Shown here one piece after another: positions 57,455 through 64,000 of a stretch of 64,000 nucleotides of DNA (its first letter is position 1; each line of letters begins with the position of its first letter). The notes below the pieces were generated by a model that worked only from the letters and a program-made list of their open reading frames with translations, was not told where the DNA came from and made no database searches. Location: contig NZ_CP090063.1 of the NCBI RefSeq assembly GCF_021391495.1, forward strand, positions 3,224,001-3,288,000, in the 5' to 3' direction. The DNA is from Amycolatopsis acidiphila. Lineage in GTDB: Bacteria; Actinomycetota; Actinomycetes; Mycobacteriales; Pseudonocardiaceae. The translations under genes were made by a program, and so were the position numbers.

Positions 57455-57762
57455 CCGGTGGTTTCCTTCCGGGTACGCAGCCAGCAGAGCAGGGTCAGGG
57501 TCACCAGGCTGAAGCCGAACAGGTAGTCCTCGATGGGGATGTCGAACGGGAACCGCAGGCCGGTCAGCTGGCCCGGGTCGTAGCGGACGATCGGGGCGGA
57601 CAGCTTCGTCAGCCAGCCGTCCACCAGGATCTGGAAGGCCACCACGATGACCATCGAGATCCAGTAGCCGGGGCGGCGGAACAGGCCGGTGCGCAGCCAC
57701 AGCAGCTCGACGGCGACCACCGCGGGCACCGACAGCACCGCGGGCAGCGTGTAGCCGATCAC
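57451..57762 (-). CDS. crtYd: Heterodimeric lycopene beta-cyclase subunit CrtYd
   Basis: A 103-aa membrane protein with three hydrophobic helices (VLSVPAVVAVELLWL; WISMVIVVAFQILVDGWL; FGFSLVTLTLLCWL). The lycopene-cyclase domain motif PFDIPIEDYLFGF corresponds to the PxEExxFF motif of the family. Together with CrtYc it forms the actinobacterial heterodimeric cyclase that closes the ends of lycopene. GTG 57762 overlaps the CrtYc stop, and its own stop overlaps the methyltransferase ATG. Confidence 0.92.
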   Translation of the reverse strand: MIGYTLPAVLSVPAVVAVELLWLRTGLFRRPGYWISMVIVVAFQILVDGWLTKLSAPIVRYDPGQLTGLRFPFDIPIEDYLFGFSLVTLTLLCWLRTRKETTG

Positions 57763-58076
57763 CGCTTCGCCTTCGGCAGCATCCGCTCGACGGTCTCGAA
57801 GGTCAGCAGCCCGCACAGCGGGACCACGACGAAGAACAGTGCCTCCTCCAGGGGGACGCCGAAGGGCAGCGTGACGCCGACGAGGTAGCGGGGGTTGTAG
57901 TTCCACACCCCGCCGGCGATCGCCAGCACGTCCCAGGCCAGGAACACCACCGCCGCCGGGAGGATCGCCTTCGCCAGCCGCGCGGGCCGGCGGTACACCC
58001 GCGAGCCGGTCAGCTCCAGTGGCAACGTCACGAGCAGGCACGCGGCCAGCAACAGCAGGTACTGCAGGTGGTCCAT
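57759..58076 (-). CDS. crtYc: Heterodimeric lycopene beta-cyclase subunit CrtYc
   Basis: A 105-aa membrane protein with three hydrophobic helices. MDHLQYLLLLAACLLVTLPL opens it, VWNYNPRYLVGV is the conserved middle, and LPFGVPLEEALFFVVVPL holds the PxEExxFF cyclase motif. It partners CrtYd, encoded immediately downstream with a four-base overlap. The ATG at 58076 has GGAGGGA upstream and lies 19 nt after crtB. Confidence 0.94.
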   Translation of the reverse strand: MDHLQYLLLLAACLLVTLPLELTGSRVYRRPARLAKAILPAAVVFLAWDVLAIAGGVWNYNPRYLVGVTLPFGVPLEEALFFVVVPLCGLLTFETVERMLPKAKR

Positions 58077-58095
58077 TCCCTCCGCCCTTCCGGTT

Positions 58096-59019
58096 TCAGT
58101 GGTGCGCCCGGGCCCACAGCGCGCGCGTGGCGGCGCTGCCGGCGAGGGCGAGCCGCTGGGGGTTGCCGACCCTCGCCCTGGCGCCGAACACGTTGTGCCC
58201 CTGGTCCTCGATGCGGTCGAGGATGCGAGCGTAGAGGCTGAACGCCGTGGCCACACACGGGCGCGAGACGGGGTCGAGCATCGCGATCCCCGGCCGGGCG
58301 CGCCGGTACACCGCCCGGGTGAACGCGATCTGGTCCGCGAGCGCGCGCCGCACCAGGGCGTCGGGCCGCCCCGCGCGGCGGCACCAGGCCAGCCGCCCGC
58401 GGTCCACGCCGTACGCCCGCAGCTCGTCCGCCGGCAGGTAGACGCGGCCCCGGTCGAGGTCCTCGGCGACGTCGCGCAGGAAGTTGGTCAGCTGGAACGC
58501 CTCGCCGAGCGCCGCCGCGTGGGGCGCGGCCTCGGCGCGCCCGACGACGGTGCCGAGCACCGGCAGCAGCTGCAGGCCGATCACCTCGGCCGAGCCGTGC
58601 ACGTAGCGGCGCAGGCTGGTGCGGTCCGGGTAGCCGGTCACCGTGAGGTCCATCCGCATCGAGTCGAGGAACGCCCAGTACAGCTGCGGATCGATGCCGA
58701 ACCGCCCGGTCGTGTCCACGACCGCGGCCAGCACCGGGTGCGCGGAGCGGCCCGTGCGCAGGCCCTCGGCCAGCTCGGTCCGGACCTGGTCGAGCCGGGC
58801 GGCGACGTCCGCGCCGGGCTCGGGGTCGTCGACGATGTCGTCGGTGTAGCGCGCGAAGCCGTAGAGCGCGTGGATCGCGGGGCGCTGGCGGGGGTGCAGC
58901 AGGCGGGTGGCCAGGAAGTACGTGCGCCCGTGCCGCGCGTTGAGCGTGCGGCACCGTGTGTACGCCTCGTGCAGGCGCGGGTCGGTGATCCGCGCCGCCG
59001 CGAGCTCTCGCCGGGTCAA
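58096..59019 (-). CDS. crtB: Phytoene synthase
   Basis: A 307-aa enzyme that condenses two geranylgeranyl diphosphates to phytoene. Both Asp-rich motifs are present: FARYTDDIVDDPE (about residue 53) and FLRDVAEDLDRGRVYLP (about 175), with ARHGRTYFLATRLL near the start. TTG 59019 is preferred: CTGGAG lies six bases upstream and the product then begins MTRRELAAARITDPRL, like relatives. An ATG at 59100 would add 27 residues unlike the family. It heads the minus-strand crt series and diverges from the SRPBCC gene. Confidence 0.92.
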   Translation of the reverse strand: MTRRELAAARITDPRLHEAYTRCRTLNARHGRTYFLATRLLHPRQRPAIHALYGFARYTDDIVDDPEPGADVAARLDQVRTELAEGLRTGRSAHPVLAAVVDTTGRFGIDPQLYWAFLDSMRMDLTVTGYPDRTSLRRYVHGSAEVIGLQLLPVLGTVVGRAEAAPHAAALGEAFQLTNFLRDVAEDLDRGRVYLPADELRAYGVDRGRLAWCRRAGRPDALVRRALADQIAFTRAVYRRARPGIAMLDPVSRPCVATAFSLYARILDRIEDQGHNVFGARARVGNPQRLALAGSAATRALWARAHH

Positions 59020-59120
59020 TGGCCGCTCCAGGAGTCCGATGTGTGCCCCATGGTCCTCCGGGTACCCCTGCTGACACGAAGTGACGCACAACCGTTGCAA
59101 CCATAGCGAGGAGGAGCGCG

Positions 59121-59582
59121 ATGAGCACGATCACCGAGTCCGTCGAGGTCCACGTCCCGGTGTCCACTGTGTACAACCAGCGGACCCAGCTCGAGTCGTT
59201 TCCCGAGTTCATGGAGGGTGTGCAGGAGATCCGCCAGCTCGACGACACGCACACGCACTGGCGGACGAGCATCGGCGGGGTGACCCGCGAGTTCGGCGCC
59301 ACGATCACCGAGCAGCACCCCGAGGAGCGGGTGGCGTGGACCTCGGACTCCGGGCCCCGGCACGCCGGCGTGATCACCTTCCACCGGATCGACGACGGGG
59401 TCACGCGGGTGACCTCGCAGATGGACATCGACCCGGAGGGCTTCGCCGAGAACGTGGCGGACAAGGCGGGGCTCATCGCCCGCCGGGTGAAGGGCGACCT
59501 GCAGCGGTTCAAGGAGTTCATCGAACGGCGCGGCCAGGAGACCGGCGGCTGGCGAGGGGACGTCCAGCGCCCGGGCCGGTGA
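59121..59582 (+). CDS. SRPBCC / cyclase-dehydrase family protein
   Basis: A 153-aa START-like hydrophobic-ligand-binding protein. STITESVEVHVPVSTVYNQR with LESFPEFMEGV is the usual N-terminal polyketide_cyc2 pattern. It ends in KAGLIARRVKGDLQRFKEFI, the long C-terminal helix. Homologs are common in actinobacteria and mostly uncharacterised. GCGAGGAGGAGCGCG gives a strong Shine-Dalgarno before the ATG. The 101-nt gap to crtB contains CAACC-N4-CAACC (59089-59102), a possible shared control site. A link to carotenoids is possible only by position. Confidence 0.87.
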   Translation: MSTITESVEVHVPVSTVYNQRTQLESFPEFMEGVQEIRQLDDTHTHWRTSIGGVTREFGATITEQHPEERVAWTSDSGPRHAGVITFHRIDDGVTRVTSQMDIDPEGFAENVADKAGLIARRVKGDLQRFKEFIERRGQETGGWRGDVQRPGR

Positions 59583-59591
59583 CCCCGGCGG

Positions 59592-59910
59592 CGACTGGGT
59601 GACTCCGGCGGCCCGGGCGGTCGGCGCGCCCGGCTCGGGGCCGCGGGGTGGTGACTGGGTGGCTCGGGCAGCTTGCACGCGCGGCGCGGCGCGGCGCGGG
59701 ACGGGCCGGTGGGTGGCTGGATGACTCGGGCGGTTGGCAGGCGTCGCGCTGGGCCGCGGGGTGGGGCTGGATGACTCGGGCGGTGGGCGCGGGACCGCCC
59801 GGTGGTGTCTGGATGACTCGGGCGGGCGGCACGCACGGCACCGGACCGCACGGTGGCGGGGATGCCGTGACACCGGCGGTCGCCACGCACGCCGCCGGAC
59901 CGTACGGGGG
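59592..59910. repeat. Degenerate tandem repeat tract, about six units of 42-62 bp
   Basis: Units begin near 59593, 59653, 59715, 59765, 59807 and 59858, with a core close to GGCTGGATGACTCGGGCGGT followed by a variable GC-rich part that often ends CCGCGGGGTGG. The two central units share 20 identical bases at their starts. All three plus frames and the minus frames stay partly open, but the translations are low-complexity and shift with each unit, so I see no gene between 59583 and 60041. Confidence 0.8.
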
Positions 59911-59980
59911 CGAGAGGGCGTGGTCCGCGCCACGTCCTCCCGGCCGCACGGGAGCCCCACCCGCTCGGGTTTCGCCGCTC

Positions 59981-60000
59981 AATATTGCGCTCTATATTGC
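59981..60000. promoter_or_regulatory. AT-rich double site upstream of a hypothetical gene
   Basis: AATATTGC (59981-59988) and TATATTGC (59993-60000) are direct near-repeats 12 bp apart. They form the most AT-rich spot in the surrounding 400 nt, 41 nt before the next gene. They could be a promoter core or a GntR-type operator. Confidence 0.4.
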
Positions 60001-60041
60001 AAGTGAACCGTCGCAGCACCGAGGACGGGAAGGCGGACCGG

Positions 60042-60935
60042 ATGACCGAGCAGGACGTGACCACGGCCCTCGAGGTTGCCAGGACCGCCGACGAGTGCAC
60101 CCTCGCCGCCCGCGCCGCCGAATTCACCCAGCTGAGAGCCCTGATCGAGGGCAGTGCGCACCGCGAGGAGCTGGTCGCCATGTGGGGGCGGCTGCTGGTC
60201 ACGGCCGTGCCCGAGGACATGGCGGCCGAGCTGATCGACCAGCTGTGGCGCCACGACGACAGCCGCTGGCTCATCGCGGTCGAGTACTTCCTCGACTACG
60301 CCCAGCGGCGCGACCCGGCCAGCCTGGGCCGGTTCGCGGCCGAGGTGACGTCCTGGCCGGGGGCAGGGCAGGCGGCGTTCGCGAGGGTGGTGCTCACGAC
60401 GATCGCCTGCGCGCTGCCCGACGGGATCGTGCCCTCGACCTACCTGGTCGCCCGCGGGCTGCTCATCGAGGCCGCGCAGCTGTTCGGCAGCCCCGAGCTG
60501 GTCGATCCGCTGGCCGGCCTGGTGGCGCTCGGCTGGCGCCAGGGCGGCTTCCCGGCGGCGCGGCTGGCGTTCGACCTGGCCCGGCACGTCGAGCGGGAGC
60601 TGCCCGGGGCCGAGCCCCGCCGGCAGGCGATCATGGTGCTGGCGCTGGTGGCGGGCACCTACCGGGAGCCGGACGAGCCGGTGTTCGTCAGCCTGCGCGA
60701 GGGCATCCGCCGGCTCGGCGACGGCGACGATCCCGTGCTCCAGGCGAACGAGGCCGACAAGGCGACGGTCGTCGCCGCCCGGGTGGTGCGGCTCGCCGGG
60801 TACGGCGACCTGCGGGGGATCGAGGCCGAGCTGGACGCCCACGCGCCGGGTGCGCAAGAGCTGGTGCCGGTGCTGCTGGCGCTCGCGTTGGCCGTCGCGT
60901 CGCAGGTCCGCGACGAGGCGGCCGCCCGCAACTGA
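60042..60935 (+). CDS. Hypothetical all-helical protein (297 aa)
   Basis: I do not recognise the family. The product is soluble, acidic and almost entirely alpha-helical, with Ala/Leu-rich segments such as ECTLAARAAEFTQLRALIEG and EPRRQAIMVLALVAGTYREP. The pattern of paired helices suggests a TPR- or HEAT-like solenoid. ATG 60042 has GGGAAGG eight bases upstream; an in-frame start at 59985 would begin inside the AT-rich double site. It stands alone, flanked by the repeat tract and a weak hairpin. Confidence 0.65.
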   Translation: MTEQDVTTALEVARTADECTLAARAAEFTQLRALIEGSAHREELVAMWGRLLVTAVPEDMAAELIDQLWRHDDSRWLIAVEYFLDYAQRRDPASLGRFAAEVTSWPGAGQAAFARVVLTTIACALPDGIVPSTYLVARGLLIEAAQLFGSPELVDPLAGLVALGWRQGGFPAARLAFDLARHVERELPGAEPRRQAIMVLALVAGTYREPDEPVFVSLREGIRRLGDGDDPVLQANEADKATVVAARVVRLAGYGDLRGIEAELDAHAPGAQELVPVLLALALAVASQVRDEAAARN

Positions 60936-60950
60936 TCGGCCGACGACCCC

Positions 60951-60976
60951 GCGGAGCACGGCCGCGAACGCTCCGC
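60951..60976 (+). terminator. Weak hairpin after the hypothetical gene
   Basis: GCGGAGC (60951-60957) pairs with GCTCCGC (60970-60976) across a 12-base loop, 16 nt after the stop. Confidence 0.35.
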
Positions 60977-61151
60977 CGGATGCCCCCGCGCTGCGGCGAG
61001 CGGCTTGAACACCCCGACATGTCCCTGACGACTGATGCACTTCCGCTGTTCATGTCCGGTTCGCTCGCGACAGCGACGCTTCGGTGGTGACCTCCGAGAA
61101 TCACCACCACGAGACCGCACCGGCCGCCGGCCCGACGCGGGTCCTGCCGTC

Positions 61152-61724
61152 GTGACCTGCTTCGGCATCGACACCGGCACCCCTTCGCTGGGCGAGGCGG
61201 ATCAGCTGGCTCACGACCTCGGCGACCGGCTCCGGCTACCGCCGCAGGCCGTCGTCTGCACGCACCTGGTCCGGAACGACGACGCGCACGTCGCGCTCTC
61301 GGTGTGGGTGCCGCCGGGGTTCGACGGGCTGTGGAACGAGCTCACCCGGTTCGCGGAGAGCGGGACGGCCGGCGTCGCCTCGGGCACCGGGCGTTCCGGC
61401 CGCCCCGGCCTCGCCGCGGCGGCGGCCGACGCGGCGGTCGAGCACCTCTCGCGCACTGGCGGGCGTGCCGTGCTCTATCCCGGTTCGGCCGGGCTGACCG
61501 GCACGGTCCGAATCGGTGAGTTGCTCGCGCGCTCGGCGATCGCCCGGGTGAACGCGGTCGGCGGCGAACCGCCCTCGGCCGACGACCTGCTCGACACGCA
61601 CGACCGCCTCCGGCCGGAATGGCGTGCCGGGGAACTGGTTCTCGCCGTCACATCCATCCACAGTGGACTGTTCGCGCCCGTCGAGACGCCCGCCCCGACG
61701 CCCTGCCGCGCCGATCACGCGTAG
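61152..61724 (+). CDS. Hypothetical protein (190 aa)
   Basis: A soluble protein without a motif I can name. TCFGIDTGTPSLGEADQLAH starts it, VALSVWVPPGFDGLWNELTRFA lies in the middle, and LLDTHDRLRPEWRAGELVLAVTSIHSGLF near the end. The Gly/Ala-rich SGTGRSGRPGLAAAAADAAV could be a loop. The GTG start is chosen because the sequence before it, in frame to 61035, is Arg/Pro-rich and not protein-like; no Shine-Dalgarno is evident. It converges on ethR with a ten-base overlap. The 216-nt gap before it holds only the weak hairpin and no gene I can support. Confidence 0.55.
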   Translation: MTCFGIDTGTPSLGEADQLAHDLGDRLRLPPQAVVCTHLVRNDDAHVALSVWVPPGFDGLWNELTRFAESGTAGVASGTGRSGRPGLAAAAADAAVEHLSRTGGRAVLYPGSAGLTGTVRIGELLARSAIARVNAVGGEPPSADDLLDTHDRLRPEWRAGELVLAVTSIHSGLFAPVETPAPTPCRADHA

Positions 61725-62347
61725 ATCGCGCGCAGCCAGACCTCCAGCAGCACGTCCACCACACCGGACTCCTCGACCGTGGGCGCCTCCCCGGCGAACG
61801 TGGCGTGCAGCATCCGCTCGTTCATCAGGTTGAGGGCGGTCGCGACGTCCCGCGCCGGACGGCCCGGCGGCGCCGCGCCACGCTCGCGCTCGGCCTCGAT
61901 GGCCGTCGCGGTGCGCTCCACCCAGTTGTCCATCACCTTCGACCACAGCTCGCGCACCTCGGCGTTGGTGGTGCGGGCGTCGGCACACGCGACGGTGACG
62001 GCGCGATGCTCACGGAAGGTCTCGTAGAAGGCGTTGATGCAGCCGCGCCACGCCTGCGCCGCGTCCCCCGCAGGGCGGGCGAGGACGTTCAGCGACGCGC
62101 GGTCGGCCTCCTCCACCACGCGGTCGAGCAGGGCGAGCAGCACCGCGTCCTTGGAGCGGAAGTAGAAGTAGAAGGTCGGCCGGGAGATGCCCGCGCCGCG
62201 CGCGAGGTCGTCGATCGAGACCTCCCGCCACGGCCGGCGCGTCAGCAGCCGCTCGGCGGTGGCGAGGATGGCCAGTTCCCGGTCGTCACCGGTGGGCCGG
62301 GCCGTGCGACGCCCACGGCTGGGCCTGTTCCCGGCTTCGGTCGTCAT
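61715..62347 (-). CDS. ethR: TetR-family repressor, EthR ortholog
   Basis: A 210-aa dimeric repressor. The N-terminus RGRRTARPTGDDRELAILAT leads into the HTH, IDDLARGAGISRPTFYFYFR followed by SKDAVLLALLDRVVEEAD. Its C-terminal TALNLMNERMLHATFAGE also matches mycobacterial EthR closely, as I recall that sequence. EthR represses the Baeyer-Villiger monooxygenase gene ethA that diverges from it, and the same arrangement is present here. A TAAGGT element six bases before the ATG predicts a leaderless transcript. The hydrophobic ligand that relieves it in nature is unknown. Confidence 0.93.
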   Translation of the reverse strand: MTTEAGNRPSRGRRTARPTGDDRELAILATAERLLTRRPWREVSIDDLARGAGISRPTFYFYFRSKDAVLLALLDRVVEEADRASLNVLARPAGDAAQAWRGCINAFYETFREHRAVTVACADARTTNAEVRELWSKVMDNWVERTATAIEAERERGAAPPGRPARDVATALNLMNERMLHATFAGEAPTVEESGVVDVLLEVWLRAIYA

Positions 62348-62386
62348 GCCGCCACCTTAGTCGCGTCGCTCACCTGCATCAACACT

Positions 62387-62437
62387 GTGTCGAGACTGTC
62401 GACGCACTGTTGACCACTGGACTTACCGCCGGTAAGT
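62387..62437. promoter_or_regulatory. EthR-type operator region and adjacent palindrome in the ethR-ethA intergenic region
   Basis: TGTCGA (62388-62393), TGTCGA (62397-62402) and TGTTGA (62408-62413) are phased near-repeats that include the palindrome GTCGAC. They resemble the mycobacterial EthR operator as I remember it. Directly beside them is a perfect 7-bp palindrome with a 3-bp centre, ACTTACCGCCGGTAAGT (62421-62437). The EthR leaderless -10 lies at 62354-62359. Confidence 0.7.
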
Positions 62438-62476
62438 TACTGGCTCGGGCACCGTAGTCCTGGAGACGGGAGTGAC

Positions 62477-63955
62477 ATGACACGCGAGCACGTCGACGTC
62501 CTGATCGTCGGAGCCGGGCTGTCCGGCATCGGCGCCGCCTGCCACCTCCGTGACGAGGCGCCGGGCAAGACGTTCACGATCCTCGAGTCGCGGGCGGCGA
62601 TCGGGGGCACCTGGGACCTGTTCCGCTACCCGGGCATCCGGTCCGACTCGGACATGTTCACCCTCGGCTACGACTTCCGGCCGTGGACCGACGCGAAGGC
62701 CATCGCCGACGGCGAGTCGATCCGCGCCTACATCCGCGAGACGGCGCGCGAGTACGCGATCGAGGACGAGATCCGCTTCCACCACAAGGTCGTGCGCGCC
62801 GAGTGGTCCAGCGAGGATGCACAGTGGACGGTCCACGCGCGACGGTCGGACACGGGGGAGACCGTCGAGATCACCTGCGGCTTCCTGTTCACCAACGCCG
62901 GTTACTACAACTACGAGGAGGGTTACACGCCGGAGTTCGAGGGCGTGGCGGCCTTCCGGGGCACGGTGATCCATCCGCAGCACTGGCCCGAGGACCTGGA
63001 CCACACCGGCAAGCGGATCGTCGTCATCGGCAGCGGCGCCACGGCGGTGACGCTCGTGCCGGCGCTGGCGGAGCGGGCCGGGCACGTGACGATGCTGCAG
63101 CGCTCGCCCAGCTACGTGATCTCGCTGCCGGGCACCGACGCGCTCGCCGACAAGCTGCACAAGCTGCTGCCGACGAAGCTCGCCAACTCGATCGTGCGCT
63201 GGCAGCACGTGCTGATGTCCTCCCTGATGTTCCAGCTGAGCCGCAGCCGGCCGGCGCTGGTGAAGAAGCTGCTGCGCAAGGGCGTGCAGCGGCAGCTGCC
63301 GCCGGGCTACGACGTGGACAGGCACTTCAGCCCCGAGTACGACCCGTGGGACCAGCGGCTGTGCGTGGTGCCGGACGGGGATCTGTTCACCGCCGTGCGC
63401 AAGGGCAAGGCGTCGATCGTGACCGACCGGATCGCGACGTTCACCGAGCGGGGGATCCGGCTGGAGTCGGGCGAGGAGCTCGAGGCGGACATCGTCGTGA
63501 CCGCGACCGGGCTGAACCTGCTGCCCGTCGGCGGGATCACGATCGACATCGACGGGCAGCAGGCCGATCTGAGCAAGACGGTGTCGTACAAGGGGATGAT
63601 GCTCTCGGGGGTGCCGAACTTCGCGATGACGATCGGCTACACCAACGCGTCGTGGACCCTGAAGGCGGATCTGGTGGCGCGGTACGTGATCCGGGTGCTG
63701 CAGCACATGGACGCGCGGGGGTACGAGGTGTGCACGCCGACCGCGCCGCCGGGACCGCTGCCGAGCGTGCCGTTCATCGACCTCAAGTCGGGGTACGTGC
63801 TGCGCAGCATCGACAAGCTCCCGAAGCAGGGCGACGCCGCCCCGTGGCGGCTGTACCAGAACTACCCGCGTGACGTGCTCCTGCTCCGTCGCGGCCCGCT
63901 CGAGGACGAGGGCATCGTGTTCTCCCACGCGGCGGCGGTGAAGGCAGAAGTCTGA
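62477..63955 (+). CDS. ethA: Baeyer-Villiger flavin monooxygenase, EthA ortholog
   Basis: A 492-aa FAD- and NADPH-dependent monooxygenase that inserts oxygen next to ketones; in mycobacteria EthA also activates thioamide drugs. The FAD motif VLIVGAGLSGIGAA is at residues 8-21, and FDLFRYPG-type WDLFRYPGIRSDSDM follows. The BVMO fingerprint is Phe160-R-Gly162 ... His166-x3-Trp170-Pro (FRGTVIHPQHWPED), and the NADPH Rossmann GSGATAVTL begins near residue 185. The length equals that of mycobacterial EthA (about 489). GGAGACGGGAG precedes the ATG. It is divergent from ethR across 129 nt that hold the operator. The natural substrate is not known. Confidence 0.95.
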   Translation: MTREHVDVLIVGAGLSGIGAACHLRDEAPGKTFTILESRAAIGGTWDLFRYPGIRSDSDMFTLGYDFRPWTDAKAIADGESIRAYIRETAREYAIEDEIRFHHKVVRAEWSSEDAQWTVHARRSDTGETVEITCGFLFTNAGYYNYEEGYTPEFEGVAAFRGTVIHPQHWPEDLDHTGKRIVVIGSGATAVTLVPALAERAGHVTMLQRSPSYVISLPGTDALADKLHKLLPTKLANSIVRWQHVLMSSLMFQLSRSRPALVKKLLRKGVQRQLPPGYDVDRHFSPEYDPWDQRLCVVPDGDLFTAVRKGKASIVTDRIATFTERGIRLESGEELEADIVVTATGLNLLPVGGITIDIDGQQADLSKTVSYKGMMLSGVPNFAMTIGYTNASWTLKADLVARYVIRVLQHMDARGYEVCTPTAPPGPLPSVPFIDLKSGYVLRSIDKLPKQGDAAPWRLYQNYPRDVLLLRRGPLEDEGIVFSHAAAVKAEV

Positions 63956-64000
63956 CGGGCGGCCGGGTGTCGGGGAGTGGCGCGGGCGGTTCGCTGCTGT

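Noticed and set aside
59648..59984. Protein-coding frames through the tandem repeat tract
   Set aside because: The unit lengths vary and change frame, translations are low-complexity, and no ribosome site is present.

Overview
The window is high-GC actinomycete DNA: many GTG starts, 1- or 4-nt start/stop overlaps, and probable leaderless promoters. The lineage looks like Pseudonocardiaceae, most likely Amycolatopsis. This rests on an enolase-superfamily racemase whose length (368 aa) and catalytic numbering match the Amycolatopsis N-acylamino-acid racemase, an EthR/EthA pair, a GlgA(GlgM)/GlgC pair, and a degenerate intergenic 'tgactcgggcggt' repeat. Family names come from recognising sequence motifs; no search was run. 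I saw no tRNA, rRNA, CRISPR array, insertion sequence, phage gene or replication origin.

Layout. 1-9.2 kb: DUF47/Pit phosphate transport, an M20 peptidase, a DUF5703 protein with a lipoprotein, an aldo/keto reductase, uppP, a histidine phosphatase and an M3 oligopeptidase. 9.2-19.1 kb (minus): a probable four-gene operon, secreted GH92, GH92 without a signal peptide, an FUSC membrane protein and malate dehydrogenase. 19.2-22.3 kb: an M20 peptidase coupled to an M55 D-aminopeptidase, divergent from a cobalamin-binding-type protein. 22.4-29.7 kb: a monooxygenase-fold protein, NlpC/P60, glgA-glgC, a low-complexity membrane-anchored protein, an unknown membrane protein and a frame-shifted SH3/hydrolase locus. 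29.7-30.5 kb: a crotonase.

30.7-44.9 kb (plus) is the most distinctive part. It holds an SxxK serine hydrolase of D-aminopeptidase type, a complete peptide ABC transporter (lipoprotein, permease, permease-ATPase fusion, ATPase), an S9 peptidase fused to a second SxxK hydrolase, a GNAT acyltransferase, an N-acylamino-acid racemase and a PucR-type regulator with a possible leader peptide. I read it as import and breakdown of peptides containing D-amino acids, with conversion of the D-residues to L by acylation, racemisation and deacylation. The deacylase is not in the cluster; M20 hydrolases elsewhere in the window are candidates.

45-53.8 kb is mixed: two STAS proteins, an acyl-CoA dehydrogenase/CoA-transferase pair, an XRE regulator, a PPOX-fold protein, a YbjN-like protein, a TauD-type dioxygenase, a HAD phosphatase, a flavoprotein remnant, a GH172/DUF2961 hydrolase and a second monooxygenase-fold protein. 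53.8-59.1 kb holds carotenoid genes (crtB, crtYc, crtYd, a crtT-like methyltransferase, a crtU-like FAD enzyme, and a DUF5914 Rieske protein on the other strand) without crtE or crtI. 59.1-64 kb: an SRPBCC protein, the tandem repeat tract, two unknown proteins, and divergent ethR/ethA with a visible operator region.
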